Source: Gemmatimonadota bacterium | GTDB taxonomy: Bacteria; Gemmatimonadota; Gemmatimonadetes; Gemmatimonadales; Gemmatimonadaceae | NCBI GenBank assembly: GCA_021298395.1 | Contig: JAJTFH010000007.1 | Location: forward strand, 31,980 to 95,979 | Reading direction: 5' to 3' | Length of the DNA stretch: 64,000 bases | Shown: piece by piece, positions 1 through 8,781 of the stretch | Numbering within the stretch: the stretch's first letter is position 1 | How the letters are laid out: each line of letters opens with the position of its first letter | Notes under the pieces: model-generated | What the model was told of the DNA's origin: nothing | Databases searched by the model: none | What the model saw: the letters and a program-made list of their open reading frames with translations, nothing else | Made by a program: the position numbers and the translations under genes

Positions 1-257
1 GTGAGCGCGTTCGCCGCGAGCAGGCGATCACACACCGCACGAAGCGTCACGCTCGAGGCGAGCGCCCCCGCCTCGATGCGCAGTCCGGCCAGCCCGTTCG
101 CCAAACGCTCCGCGTGCCCCTCCCACGCGAAGAGCCGCCCCTCGATGGCGCGCACCACCTCGTAGATGCCATCGCCGAAGATGAAGCCGCGATCATTCGC
201 GGGGATCAGCGCCTCCGCCTCAGGGACGTAGCGACCATTGAGATAGACCGTGCTCAT
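1..257 (-). CDS. Class IV aminotransferase, N-terminal part (D-alanine aminotransferase-like)
   Basis: The gene runs off the left edge, so only about 85 N-terminal residues are seen and it is absent from the ORF track. I translated it by hand from the ATG at 257. It begins MSTVYLNGRYVPE and contains the motif NDRGFIFGDGIYEVVR, typical of the small N-terminal domain of PLP-dependent class IV aminotransferases (D-amino-acid, branched-chain and aminodeoxychorismate lyase types). These enzymes move an amino group between an amino acid and a 2-oxo acid in the cytoplasm. The catalytic lysine and specificity loops lie outside the window, so the substrate cannot be decided; the N-terminus looks most like D-alanine aminotransferase. 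It starts 4 bp after the peptidase stop, so it is probably co-transcribed with glyS and the peptidase. Confidence 0.85.
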   Translation of the reverse strand, partial: MSTVYLNGRYVPEAEALIPANDRGFIFGDGIYEVVRAIEGRLFAWEGHAERLANGLAGLRIEAGALASSVTLRAVCDRLLAANAL

Positions 258-261
258 CGCC

Positions 262-1821
262 TCACCCCACCATCCGCGTCACGCCGGCGATCACCGGCGC
301 GAAGGAGAGCCCGCGGTTCGCCACGCGCCGCGACATCTCGTCTGCGAGCTCTCGCTGCCCAGGCCGGAAGAGCTCGCCGACCATCCAGGGCCCCGCCTTG
401 GGATTACGCCACCAATCGGCATCGAAGCGCTCGCGCAGCCCCTCCTCCAACACCGCCTGCAGCTGCCAGGCGCGCAGATAACGCGCCGCATAGAAGCGCG
501 GATCGACGTCGACGAACGCATCGGCCCGCTGATAGCGGAACCCCGTCGCCGTCGTGAGGATCTCCACGTAGCGGTCGGGCATCGCATCCCATACTACCCC
601 CTCCGCGTGCAGCTCGGTCTCATAGATGAGTTTCGCCGCATAGCGCCGCACGAAGTGCAACTCCTCGAATCCCTGACTGTGCAGGAAGTTCGGGATCTCC
701 ATCGGCCCGAGCCCGGTGTAGCGACGGAGCCACCCGGCGTCCTTGAGGCGATGGTCGAAGAGCATCGCGAATCCCTCGGTCACCGAGTTGTCACCGAGCC
801 AGCGGAACTCGAAGGGGAGCGCCCGGTCCATGTACCCGAAGTGCAGCGCATGCCCGAGCTCATGGAGCAACGTCATCCAATCGTTCTGCCCCCCGTGCGG
901 CCGCAGCACGAGATGGACCAGGTCGGGGATCTGCACCGGCGCACAGAAGGCACGCGCCCGCTTCCCGGGACGGTCCACGGTGTCGAACCGCACCCGCCCA
1001 TCGGCATCGGGACTGATCCCCATCTCCACCACATGACGACGCACCTCGCGCTCCATCCGATCCGGCGCGAAGAAGGCGTCGAACGCGGGGGCCCGCATCA
1101 GGGCGAGAAGATCGGCTCGGGTCACGTCGGACGGATGCATCCCCAATCCCCGCTTCACATAGAACGGGAGGAGCTCGTCCCAGAGCGCCTGCGTGTCCCG
1201 CAGGAAGGCCTCACACTCCGCGCGGAGCGCGGTGAGCGGGATCCCGCTCACCTTCTCCCACGTCGCGTGATAGGTCGGGGCGATGCCCAGCTCAGCCACT
1301 ACCGCATGCTCGCGCTGGAGGCGCTCGCGCCGGAGTGGCGCCAGCTCGGCGGCCACGAGCGCCGCGCGCGCGTCATCCAGAGCATGACGCGCGGTCACGT
1401 CCCCCGTGTTCGCGATCGTGATCGCGGCCCGCTGATACGGCTCCTCGATCCCATCGGCCACCACGATCGTCGCCTGCGACTCCCAGGCGATCTCCTGTTC
1501 CTCGATCGGTGCCAGCACACGCCCCACCCGGGATTCCACGAGCCAATCCACCAGACAGCGCGCCGAGCGGAAATCGTCACGCCCCTGTACTGCCACCCGC
1601 CACAGGGCGACCGCCGTCCGGAGTGCCTCATCGTCGAAGGCCGCCGCATGGTGCGCATAGATCGGCTGGAGCGCCGCCTCCGAGGCATGCCCCGCATGCG
1701 CGGCGTGATACTCCGCGGAGACTTCCTGCAGGAAGGCCTCCCCGCGCCATCGGAGGAGATCGATGGCGCTCAGCTCCTCCCCGCCGTCCCGCTCGAGCGG
1801 CTCTCCTCCCGCGACGGTCAC
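262..1821 (-). CDS. Zinc metallopeptidase, M3-like gluzincin
   Basis: A 519-residue protein with the zinc motif HELGH at about residues 317-321, followed about 28 residues later by SVTEGFAMLFDH, which supplies a plausible third (Glu) zinc ligand. Together these indicate a gluzincin peptidase. The helix-rich N-terminal half and the sequence after the motif (LHFVRRYAAKLIYETELH) resemble M3 oligopeptidases, though the M3 hallmark HExxHxxH is only partly kept. No signal peptide is seen, so the protein is probably cytoplasmic and cleaves peptides. It lies 4 bp after glyS and 4 bp before the aminotransferase gene, an operon-like arrangement. The subfamily is uncertain; M32 or a Gemmatimonadota-specific group is possible. 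Confidence 0.75.
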   Translation of the reverse strand: MTVAGGEPLERDGGEELSAIDLLRWRGEAFLQEVSAEYHAAHAGHASEAALQPIYAHHAAAFDDEALRTAVALWRVAVQGRDDFRSARCLVDWLVESRVGRVLAPIEEQEIAWESQATIVVADGIEEPYQRAAITIANTGDVTARHALDDARAALVAAELAPLRRERLQREHAVVAELGIAPTYHATWEKVSGIPLTALRAECEAFLRDTQALWDELLPFYVKRGLGMHPSDVTRADLLALMRAPAFDAFFAPDRMEREVRRHVVEMGISPDADGRVRFDTVDRPGKRARAFCAPVQIPDLVHLVLRPHGGQNDWMTLLHELGHALHFGYMDRALPFEFRWLGDNSVTEGFAMLFDHRLKDAGWLRRYTGLGPMEIPNFLHSQGFEELHFVRRYAAKLIYETELHAEGVVWDAMPDRYVEILTTATGFRYQRADAFVDVDPRFYAARYLRAWQLQAVLEEGLRERFDADWWRNPKAGPWMVGELFRPGQRELADEMSRRVANRGLSFAPVIAGVTRMVG

Positions 1822-1825
1822 CCGC

Positions 1826-3202
1826 TCACCCCACCAGGCGAGAGTCGGCCCGCACGTGATCCGCCTCGAGGTACCGGCTCAACACCTGGGCCACCTGCGA
1901 GGTCGCGACGCGGATCTGCCCCATGTCGTCACGGAAACGGATCGTGACGTCGTCGTTCGCCGTCGAGTCGCCGTCGATCGTGATCCCGAACGGCGTCCCC
2001 GCCTCATCCTGTCGGCGATACCGACGTCCGATCGCTCCCGCCTCGTCGTAGAAGACCGGGAAGCGCTTGCGCAGCGCCGCCGCGAGCCGCTCCGCCATCT
2101 CCGGCTGCCCATCCTTCTTGGTGAGGGGAAAGACGCCGGCCTTGATCGGGGCGGGCGCTGGGTGGAAGCCCATGACGGTGCGCCCCTCCTGCTCCCCTGC
2201 CACCGCCTCCTCACGCAAGGCGTTCACAAGGATCGCGAGCGTCACACGGTCAGCGCCGACCGAGGTCTCGATCACATAGGGCAGATACCGCTTGTTGTTC
2301 GCCTGATCGACGTACTCGAGCTTCTTGGACGAGTGCTCCTGATGTTGCCGGAGGTCGAAGTCGGAGCGGTTGTGCACCCCTTCGATCTCCTGGAAGCCGA
2401 GGGTCCCACCGAAGTCGAAGTTGATGTCGAAGGCGGCGCGTGCGTAGTGCGCCAGCTCCTTTTCGGTGTGCTGATGGAACTCGAGGCGATCGCGATCGAG
2501 GCCGAGCCCGAGGTGCCAGTCGAGCCGCGCCGCCTTCCACCGCTCGAACCAGTCCATATCGGTGCCAGGCTCGACGAAGAACTGCATCTCCATCTGCTCG
2601 AACTCGCGGGTACGGAAGATGAAGTTCCCTGGGGTGATCTCGTTGCGGAACGCCTTCCCGATCTGCGCGATCCCGAAGGGCACCTTCTGCCGCGTGGCCT
2701 GCTGCACGTTCAGGAAGTTCACGAAGATCCCCTGCGCCGTCTCCGGCCGCAGGTAGACCACCGAGGCCGACTCCTCCACCGGCCCCATGAAGGTCTTGAA
2801 CATCAGGTTGAACTGCCGCGGCTCGGTGAGCTGGCAGTCGGCGTGCTCCCCTGGCTGCTTCGAGGGCTTTCGCGGGCAGACCGCATCGCCGAGCTTGTCG
2901 GCGCGGAAGCGCGCCTTGCACGCCTTGCAGTCGACCAACGGATCGGAGAAGCCGCTCACATGCCCTGACGCCTCCCAGACCTTCGGGTGCATCAGGATCG
3001 CCGCGTCGAGTCCCTCCACGTCGTCGCGCTCGCGCACCATGGCGTTCCACCAGCGCGCCTTGACGTTGTTCTTGAGTTCCACCCCCAACGGCCCATAGTC
3101 CCACACCGACCCGGTACCACCGTAGATCTCGGAGGACTGGAAGATGAAGCCGCGCCGCTTGGCGAGGCTCACGAGGGCATCGAGGACGTCAGGACGGGTC
3201 AT
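1826..3202 (-). CDS. glyS: Glycyl-tRNA synthetase, alpha2 (single-chain) type
   Basis: A 458-residue class II aminoacyl-tRNA synthetase that charges tRNA-Gly. The N-terminus has the family signature [20 protein letters not shown]. Motif 2 is seen as [21 protein letters not shown] and motif 3 near [11 protein letters not shown] Cys-rich insertion (DCKACKARF ... CPRK) probably binds zinc. Length and motifs match the homodimeric, eukaryote/archaea-like form rather than the bacterial alpha2beta2 GlyQ/GlyS form. The ATG at 3202 sits just after a strong hairpin (3215-3249) and has no clear Shine-Dalgarno. The cognate tRNA-Gly(TCC) is elsewhere in the window, at 50.2 kb. Confidence 0.97.
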   Translation of the reverse strand: MTRPDVLDALVSLAKRRGFIFQSSEIYGGTGSVWDYGPLGVELKNNVKARWWNAMVRERDDVEGLDAAILMHPKVWEASGHVSGFSDPLVDCKACKARFRADKLGDAVCPRKPSKQPGEHADCQLTEPRQFNLMFKTFMGPVEESASVVYLRPETAQGIFVNFLNVQQATRQKVPFGIAQIGKAFRNEITPGNFIFRTREFEQMEMQFFVEPGTDMDWFERWKAARLDWHLGLGLDRDRLEFHQHTEKELAHYARAAFDINFDFGGTLGFQEIEGVHNRSDFDLRQHQEHSSKKLEYVDQANNKRYLPYVIETSVGADRVTLAILVNALREEAVAGEQEGRTVMGFHPAPAPIKAGVFPLTKKDGQPEMAERLAAALRKRFPVFYDEAGAIGRRYRRQDEAGTPFGITIDGDSTANDDVTIRFRDDMGQIRVATSQVAQVLSRYLEADHVRADSRLVG

Positions 3203-3214
3203 GGAGATGAGGAA

Positions 3215-3249
3215 GGGAGCCGTCCGGAATGTAATCCGGCGCGGCTCCC
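3215..3249 (-). terminator. GC-rich hairpin between lipoprotein gene and glyS
   Basis: GGGAGCCG-t-CCGGA, a 6-nt loop, TCCGG-cg-CGGCTCCC: a 13-bp stem with a small internal loop. On the minus strand it follows the lipoprotein stop by about 48 nt and ends 12 nt before the glyS ATG. It may terminate the lipoprotein transcript or form a leader structure for glyS. There is no long T-run. Confidence 0.5.
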
Positions 3250-3297
3250 CTCACCCGGGCGCGGCCCCTGCCGGCGCCGCCCCATGCACCCGGCCGG

Positions 3298-3882
3298 TCA
3301 GGGCTGCTTCGGCGACTCCTGGTAGCGCTTCACCTGCGCATCGAGCTCGGCGTACGCCTGGGTCGCCCGCATCCGCGAGAGGAGCTGCTCGTTGGACCGG
3401 ATCTTCTGCTGCAGGGCGACCGCCGCGGGCCCCGACGGCAACTCCATCAGGGCATAGACGCGGAACTGCGTCCCCTCATTGCGGATCTCCTGCTTCGTCA
3501 TGCGGGACCCATTCACCGTCTGCATCACGATCCCCTTGTACGCCACGCTGAACTGCTCGAGGATCTGCGCATCGGCGCCGGAGCCCGTCTCCTCCTGGAA
3601 GCGCTTCGACATCCCCTCGAAGCGGGTCTCGAGCTGCTGCGCGAGCGCGAACCGCCCATTGGACTGCGCCTTGTCGATCGCGAGCTGCATATCGCGCGAG
3701 ACGGCGCTCACCGGGGCGTAGATCACGTTGGAGTCCACGGGCGGCTTGACGAACCAGACGGGGACGCCGAGGGCGGCCGCATTGAGCTCCTCAGGGGAGG
3801 GCGCCGTCTTCGGCGCAGACGACCCACCGCAGGCCGACAGGGCGACGGCCAGAACCAACCAGGTGAGGGAACGATGACGCAT
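3298..3882 (-). CDS. Putative lipoprotein of unknown function
   Basis: About 194 residues from the ATG at 3882 (MRHRSLTWLVLAVALSACGG). The ORF track adds 15 residues upstream, but this start gives a classical signal peptide with lipobox LSAC, so the mature protein should be lipidated on Cys and exported. After a Ser/Pro-rich linker comes a soluble region with a coiled-coil-like stretch (ALAQQLETRFEGMSKRFQEE) and a C-terminal charged helix. It faintly recalls LPP20-type lipoproteins (VPVWFVKPP near the start of the mature part), but I do not recognise the family with confidence. It is a single gene with its own candidate promoter at 3948-3976. Confidence 0.8.
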   Translation of the reverse strand: MRHRSLTWLVLAVALSACGGSSAPKTAPSPEELNAAALGVPVWFVKPPVDSNVIYAPVSAVSRDMQLAIDKAQSNGRFALAQQLETRFEGMSKRFQEETGSGADAQILEQFSVAYKGIVMQTVNGSRMTKQEIRNEGTQFRVYALMELPSGPAAVALQQKIRSNEQLLSRMRATQAYAELDAQVKRYQESPKQP

Positions 3883-3947
3883 GCAGACCTCGAAACGATC
3901 GGGAATGGGGTCGCGACAGGGGACCACCCCAGGGAAGACGCGTGAGG

Positions 3948-3976
3948 GAAAGCTACCTGAAACGCACCCGGGACAA
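3948..3976 (-). promoter_or_regulatory. Candidate promoter of the lipoprotein gene
   Basis: On the minus strand: TTG, 18 bp, TAGCTTTC. This fits the TTG/TAnnTTTG pattern known from Bacteroidota. The TAGCTTTC box lies about 65 bp upstream of the lipoprotein ATG. Inferred from pattern only. Confidence 0.4.
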
Positions 3977-4009
3977 GTATGACCCAGGTCACAAAGGCTC
4001 GACCGACCC

Positions 4010-7000
4010 TCACTCCGCTCGCGATCGCGTCACCGTGGAATCGACGCGGACACGGATCGCCGAGCCGGTCAGGCGCACCGGAACCTCGTAGACCGCCTCC
4101 ATGGGAGGTGCCTCACGCCGGGGGTACCACGCGGAACCCACGCGCACCGAATGTCTCGCATGGAGGTACGGGATACTGTCCACATACCCCTGTTGTCGCA
4201 GGGTCTCGAACGCGTCGACCCCAAGGTCCGGCACATCGGACCCGTCGTTCCAGCGCGGACGACCGTAGGTCCAATTCGTGAGGGAGAAGAGAAAGTCCAC
4301 CTCGTCCTCGGCCGCGAAGAGGAGCACGATGTGGTGGGTCCCCGGGGGAGGCGCCGGGACGGAGAACGACACCGTCCGCCACGCGTCGAACACCGGGCTC
4401 GGGAGTCCGGCGAGCCGAATGACCTCGCGTTCGCGACGCCCCCAGGTCGGGAGGGCTCCGACGACATAGTTCGCCGTCGGGCGGGTCGTGGTATACGCGA
4501 AGGTCAGGGTGAGCCGGATGGAGTCCCGTGGTGGGACCACCACGGCGAGGTCCGGGCCCAGGGCGACCCCGTCGACCTTCGTGGCGATGATCCGAAAAGT
4601 GCCGTCGGTCTGCAGGAGGCGGGACCCCCGGACCGACGCACGGCCCGACCGGACGAACCAGGGCCCCTTCGCGCGGAGCACCACGTCACGGTCGTGCACG
4701 GCATCGCCCGCGACGCGGATGGCGATGCGTTCGAACTGTGCGCGCCCATCGACCAGCGGACGCAGCGTGTCGCCCAGCGTCACGGCATCGGTCGCCGAGA
4801 GCTTGGCGAGCACAGACCATCGGTAGGGACGACCGAACCCATTCTCGAGGATCAGCCGCGGCTGGACGGCGAGGTCGACCGCCCCGCGCGTCGGTCCCTC
4901 CGCTAACGGCTCGACCTCGAAGCGGAGCCGCGGCTGGAGCATCAGGACGACCCACAGGAGGGATGCGACCGCCAGGGCGCCGGCCGCCCCCACGAGGGCG
5001 AGCCCGTGATCATTCTGCCGGGCCAGGAATCCCATCGCCCTGAGGCAGTCCCCTTCCCACTCCGGATGCCCCGCCGCCCGAGCGATGCGCTCCGCCAGCC
5101 GACGCCCCCGCAACTCGATCGCACGGAGGCGTGGCGCCCGCGCCGCCGCCCGGGCGAGCTGCCGGATGAGCAGACGCTCCGCGGTCGCGCCGACGAGGAG
5201 GGCTAGATGCTCCAGCCGTTCCATGTCGAGGCGGTCGGGATGGCTCCAGTGGCGAAGCAGGGACGCCAGGGCCTGGCGGGATTCCAGTGGGGTCGCCCGC
5301 TCGGCGAGCGCGTCGGAGACCGAGGCGTGGGCGACCGACCAGTAGGTATCGCGTGACGTCACGAGGCCAAGCGTCTCAAGACGTCGAAGTGCCGCGGCGA
5401 CCTCCGCATCCGTCACCCGATCCTGCGTCGCACGCACCACCGCGACCAGATCCCGCTCGTCCAAGGGCAGCTGCCACCGCGCGAGGAGCGTCAGTAGTCG
5501 CAGGGGCCGTGGCGCGAGGGCATCCAGTCCCTCGTGGAACCACGATCCTCGGGCGAGCTCGGCCAACAGTCGGTCAGGATCCTCACAGCGCCAGCCAGCC
5601 TCGGACGGGACGAGGTACTTCCCTTCCACCGCCGCTCGAATCCGTTGCAGGGCCAACTGAGGGATCCCCCGCGACCGGGCCGTTAGCGCATCGAGGAACG
5701 CGGCGACCCATGGCGCTGCCGGCAACGGGGCGACGCCCTCCAGAAGCGACCGAATCTCCTCGAGCCCAAAGGGAGGGAGGACCAAGACCCGTTCCGCCGC
5801 GACGGCCTCCGGTCCCAGACCCGACCGCGCCGAGTACACCTCCAGGAGATGCACGCCGGCCCCGCGCGTCACGCCCGCCAGTACCTGCCGCGAGACATCA
5901 TCAGCGCCGCCGAGGTCCTCGACGATCAGGACCACCAGACGCTCGTCGGCAACCGCCGCGAGCAACTCGGCCAGCGCCTCGCGGAGGTAGCGGCGCCGAT
6001 CCTCTCCACGCATGCCACTCGGGCGCGCACTCGGGAAGCGGGTGGCGAGTTCGGGAAGGAGCGTCACGAGTTCACTGGCCGCCGACTCCGCGATCCCGAG
6101 CGAACCGGGGAGCTGCGCCAACGCGCGTGTGATATCGGCGAGCGCCGCATAGGGCACCTCACGCATCGCGGGCAGGAGGCGGATCCGCACCACGCGAGCG
6201 CCGCGGAGTCGCAGGCGCGCCTCCACCTCATCCAGGAGACGCGTCTTCCCGATCCCGACCGGCCCCGTGAGCAGGAGCCGGCGAGGTTCACCCAGACGGG
6301 CACGCTCCGACTCCCTCAGGAGCTGCTCCACCACCGGTTCACGACCCAGCAGGTGATGCCCGAGAGCATCCAGCGTCCCACGACGTGGGGGCGCCGCGGG
6401 ATCCTGCCTCGCCAACCGCTGTGCCCGGAGCTGGAGGAGCTCAGGGATCGGTTCGCCCGACGCTCGGAGGACAGCGATCGCCGAGGTGACCCGCTCCCGG
6501 GCCTCATCAATCGCCCCGCCGGCGATCAGGGCATCGACCAGGATGACGAGGTTCGCGTCATCACCGGGCTCGAGGGCATGGAGCTGCCGAGCCAGCGCCA
6601 GAGCCGGTCCCGACGGCCCCGCCTGCACCATCGGCGGGAGCGTGCGCTGGCCCTGTTCCAACAGGAGCTGCCGCAGGCGCTGACGCTCCTCCTCCACCCA
6701 CTCGAGGAATCGCCGCGCCGATCCGACGTCGAGTCGCGCACAGAAAGGACCGCCGTAGGCCGCCAGCATCGGCGCGAGGTCACCCCGGCGTGCCCCGGCA
6801 ATGAACACGTCGCGGTCCACCGCGATCCTCCCGGGGACCAGGGTCACGCGCTGACGGTCGGCCGACAGGACCGATGCCCCGAGGAGACGACGGAGCGCGT
6901 AGAGTGCCTGCCGCAGCGACGCCTTGGCATTCTCTGGGGCCTCATCACCCCACAGGAGGTCGGCGAGCTCCTCGCGAGCCACCGTGCGCCCGTCCTGACA

Positions 7001-7147
7001 GGCAAGGTAGATGAGGAGCCCGATGACCTTTCCGCCGCGGAGTACATCCTGCGCTGATTCCCCGTCAATCTCCCGTAGCAGGCGCGTCTCGCCGAGGGTG
7101 ATCAGGCGAAAGAGAATTGGGGCGGTGCCAGTCGACGGCGGCGTCAC
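4010..7147 (-). CDS. Membrane-anchored SARP/AAA regulator with C-terminal ectodomain (paralog A)
   Basis: A 1045-residue multidomain protein with a GTG start. Residues ~10-100 form a winged-helix OmpR/SARP-type DNA-binding domain, recognisable by LLWGDEAPENAKASLRQALY. A BTAD-like helical region follows to about 250. A STAND/AAA-type NTPase has Walker A GPVGIGKT (~292-299) and Walker B VVLIVED (~400). After a further helical region, one hydrophobic segment (~715-738, LALVGAAGALAVASLLWVVL) predicts a single transmembrane helix. The last ~305 residues are beta-rich and would lie outside the membrane. The ectodomain shares FxYTTxxxTxNYVVGAxPTW and LLFxAEDxVDxLFSxTNW with paralog B (10346-13462). 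Soluble SARPs such as AfsR lack such a part. Probably a one-component transmembrane transcription factor; ligand and targets unknown. ATTGAC repeats lie just upstream. Confidence 0.85.
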   Translation of the reverse strand: MTPPSTGTAPILFRLITLGETRLLREIDGESAQDVLRGGKVIGLLIYLACQDGRTVAREELADLLWGDEAPENAKASLRQALYALRRLLGASVLSADRQRVTLVPGRIAVDRDVFIAGARRGDLAPMLAAYGGPFCARLDVGSARRFLEWVEEERQRLRQLLLEQGQRTLPPMVQAGPSGPALALARQLHALEPGDDANLVILVDALIAGGAIDEARERVTSAIAVLRASGEPIPELLQLRAQRLARQDPAAPPRRGTLDALGHHLLGREPVVEQLLRESERARLGEPRRLLLTGPVGIGKTRLLDEVEARLRLRGARVVRIRLLPAMREVPYAALADITRALAQLPGSLGIAESAASELVTLLPELATRFPSARPSGMRGEDRRRYLREALAELLAAVADERLVVLIVEDLGGADDVSRQVLAGVTRGAGVHLLEVYSARSGLGPEAVAAERVLVLPPFGLEEIRSLLEGVAPLPAAPWVAAFLDALTARSRGIPQLALQRIRAAVEGKYLVPSEAGWRCEDPDRLLAELARGSWFHEGLDALAPRPLRLLTLLARWQLPLDERDLVAVVRATQDRVTDAEVAAALRRLETLGLVTSRDTYWSVAHASVSDALAERATPLESRQALASLLRHWSHPDRLDMERLEHLALLVGATAERLLIRQLARAAARAPRLRAIELRGRRLAERIARAAGHPEWEGDCLRAMGFLARQNDHGLALVGAAGALAVASLLWVVLMLQPRLRFEVEPLAEGPTRGAVDLAVQPRLILENGFGRPYRWSVLAKLSATDAVTLGDTLRPLVDGRAQFERIAIRVAGDAVHDRDVVLRAKGPWFVRSGRASVRGSRLLQTDGTFRIIATKVDGVALGPDLAVVVPPRDSIRLTLTFAYTTTRPTANYVVGALPTWGRREREVIRLAGLPSPVFDAWRTVSFSVPAPPPGTHHIVLLFAAEDEVDFLFSLTNWTYGRPRWNDGSDVPDLGVDAFETLRQQGYVDSIPYLHARHSVRVGSAWYPRREAPPMEAVYEVPVRLTGSAIRVRVDSTVTRSRAE

Positions 7148-7169
7148 GGGAGGAGAATCTCCCGCGAGT

Positions 7170-7198
7170 CGTCAATGCCACGTCAATTGTATGTCAAT
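7170..7198 (-). promoter_or_regulatory. Triple heptamer direct repeat, candidate SARP operator
   Basis: On the minus strand: ATTGACA-N4-ATTGACG-N4-ATTGACG, exact 11-bp periodicity, ending 23 bp before the GTG of paralog A. SARP-family regulators are known to bind direct heptamers at 11-bp spacing. The repeats lie in an AT-rich intergenic stretch (7175-7265), and a possible -10 box TACAAT sits between repeats 1 and 2. The site probably mediates autoregulation. Confidence 0.6.
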
Positions 7199-7273
7199 AA
7201 ACGATTTATCAACTTCAAAAAAACTGTCATTAACGGCAAGCAAGCCAAACATGTCGAGAGGGACCGCCAGTCG

Positions 7274-8557
7274 TCAAATCAGCCCGATGATCTGGTCCCG
7301 GCGGGTCCCGACGCTGACATACTGCGCCGAGCACTCCACCAGCTCCTGCACTCTGTCGAGATAAGCCCGAGCCGCCTTTGGCAGATCGGGCAGCGACCGT
7401 GCCCCGGCCGTCGACTCGCGCCACCCGTCGAACCACTCATACACCGGTTCGATCCCATCGAGGTCCGCGAGATCCCCTGGGAACTCGGTCATCACCTCAC
7501 CGTCCATCCGATACCCGGTGCAGAGACCGATGCGCTCCACGGTGTCGAGCACATCCAACTTGGTGATGGCGAGCCCCGTCAGCCCATTCACCCGCACCGC
7601 GTAGCGCACCACCACGGCGTCGAACCACCCGCAGCGGCGCGGGCGCCCTGTCGTCGCCCCGAACTCGTTCCCGAGGGTCCGGACATGGTCGCCGAATGCC
7701 GCGTCGAACTCCGTGGGGAGGGGACCCGCTCCCACCCGCGTCGTGTAGGCCTTCACCACCCCCAAGGCCGCATCGATGCTCCGCGGCGAGATCCCCACCC
7801 CGATCGCCGCCCCACCCGCCGTGGTGTTCGATGAGGTCACGAAGGGATAGGTGCCATGATCCACGTCGAGGAGCGATCCCTGCGCCCCCTCGAGCAGCAC
7901 CGCGGCCCCCTGCGCCTGCGCTCGGCTGATCGCGAGCCCCACGTCCTCCGCCACCGCGAGGAGCCGCGGCGCGATCCGTTCCAGCGCGGCCAACGTGAAC
8001 GCCGCGTCGGCACGCTTGTTCGACCCGAAGCCCGCGAGGATCTGGTTCGCGTGCTCCGTCCCCTTCTCCACGAGCGCGCGAAGGCGCGTGGGGTGCCGCA
8101 GATCGAGCACACGGATCCCACGCCGCGCGACCTTATCCTCGTAGGCGGGACCGATCCCCCGACCCGTGGTCCCGATCGCCTTGCTCGCCGCGCTCTCCTT
8201 GTCCACGAGCTTGTGGTAGGGCATCACCAGGTGCGCGCGATCGGAGAGGTAGAGCCGCCCCGCGACATCGACCCCCGAGGCCACCAAGCCATCGACCTCC
8301 TCGAACATCCCCTCGGGATCGAGCACCACGCCATTCCCGATGGCACACCGCACCCCCGGGTGGAGGATCCCGCTCGGGACCTGATGGAGTACCGTCGACT
8401 CCTCACCGACATGGACGGTGTGCCCCGCATTGGCCCCCCCCTGATAGCGGACCACCCAATCCGCGCGCTCGGCGAGGACGTCGACCAATTTGCCCTTCCC
8501 CTCATCCCCCCACTGCGCGCCGACGATGACGATGGTACGGGTCGTGGTATCGAACAT
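7274..8557 (-). CDS. purA: Adenylosuccinate synthetase
   Basis: 427 residues from the ATG at 8557 (MFDTTTRTIVIVGAQWGDEGKGK); the track's 44 extra N-terminal residues are leader sequence. The enzyme joins IMP and aspartate using GTP, the first committed step from IMP to AMP. Visible signatures are the N-terminal P-loop-like GAQWGDEGKGK, NAGHTV, the IMP/active-site stretch TTGRGIGPAYEDK, and LLEGAQGSLLDVDHGTYPFVTSSNT. Length is normal for bacteria. The gene lies between two SARP-type regulators, one of them divergent. No other purine genes are present. A terminator-like hairpin with a T6 tail lies in its leader. Confidence 0.97.
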   Translation of the reverse strand: MFDTTTRTIVIVGAQWGDEGKGKLVDVLAERADWVVRYQGGANAGHTVHVGEESTVLHQVPSGILHPGVRCAIGNGVVLDPEGMFEEVDGLVASGVDVAGRLYLSDRAHLVMPYHKLVDKESAASKAIGTTGRGIGPAYEDKVARRGIRVLDLRHPTRLRALVEKGTEHANQILAGFGSNKRADAAFTLAALERIAPRLLAVAEDVGLAISRAQAQGAAVLLEGAQGSLLDVDHGTYPFVTSSNTTAGGAAIGVGISPRSIDAALGVVKAYTTRVGAGPLPTEFDAAFGDHVRTLGNEFGATTGRPRRCGWFDAVVVRYAVRVNGLTGLAITKLDVLDTVERIGLCTGYRMDGEVMTEFPGDLADLDGIEPVYEWFDGWRESTAGARSLPDLPKAARAYLDRVQELVECSAQYVSVGTRRDQIIGLI

Positions 8558-8590
8558 CTGGTGGGACTCCACAGGCAGAGAGATGGGCAC

Positions 8591-8617
8591 AAAAAACGCC
8601 CCGAGCGTTCCGGGGCG
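8591..8617 (-). terminator. Terminator-like hairpin with T6 tail in the purA leader
   Basis: On the minus strand: CGCCCCG, loop GAACGCT, CGGGGCG, then TTTTTT, which is the form of an intrinsic terminator. No minus-strand gene ends here because the upstream gene is divergent, so it would act on the purA leader itself, as an attenuator or pause site 34 nt before the ATG. Confidence 0.6.
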
Positions 8618-8622
8618 CCAGA

Positions 8623-8630
8623 GGAATATA
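8623..8630 (-). promoter_or_regulatory. Candidate -10/-7 box of purA
   Basis: TATATTCC on the minus strand fits TAnnTT-type boxes seen elsewhere in the window. It would place transcription start at the foot of the T6 hairpin. No convincing -33 TTG is seen, so this is weak. Confidence 0.3.
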
Positions 8631-8727
8631 ATCGCAACCTCCCCTCTACGAAAGCCGGCGAAGGCGCACAGAGGTTCCCCCAACACCAAAACCCGCCGTT
8701 ATTCCATCGTCAATGTGGTCCGAGATA

Positions 8728-8739
8728 ATCGAATTCGAT
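8728..8739. promoter_or_regulatory. 12-bp perfect palindrome in the purA / regulator C intergenic region
   Basis: ATCGAATTCGAT is a perfect palindrome 42 bp upstream of the ATG of regulator C, in a locally AT-richer stretch. It could be an operator for either divergent gene. Another inverted pair, CGACCG...CGGTCG, lies at 8758-8780. Nothing else supports a role. Confidence 0.3.
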
Positions 8740-8781
8740 ACTTTCACGCTGCTATAACGACCGGTAACGAAGTTCGGTCGC

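Noticed and set aside
3215-3249. A T-box riboswitch before glyS
   Set aside because: Only one simple hairpin is present. No T-box sequence, specifier loop or antiterminator is seen.
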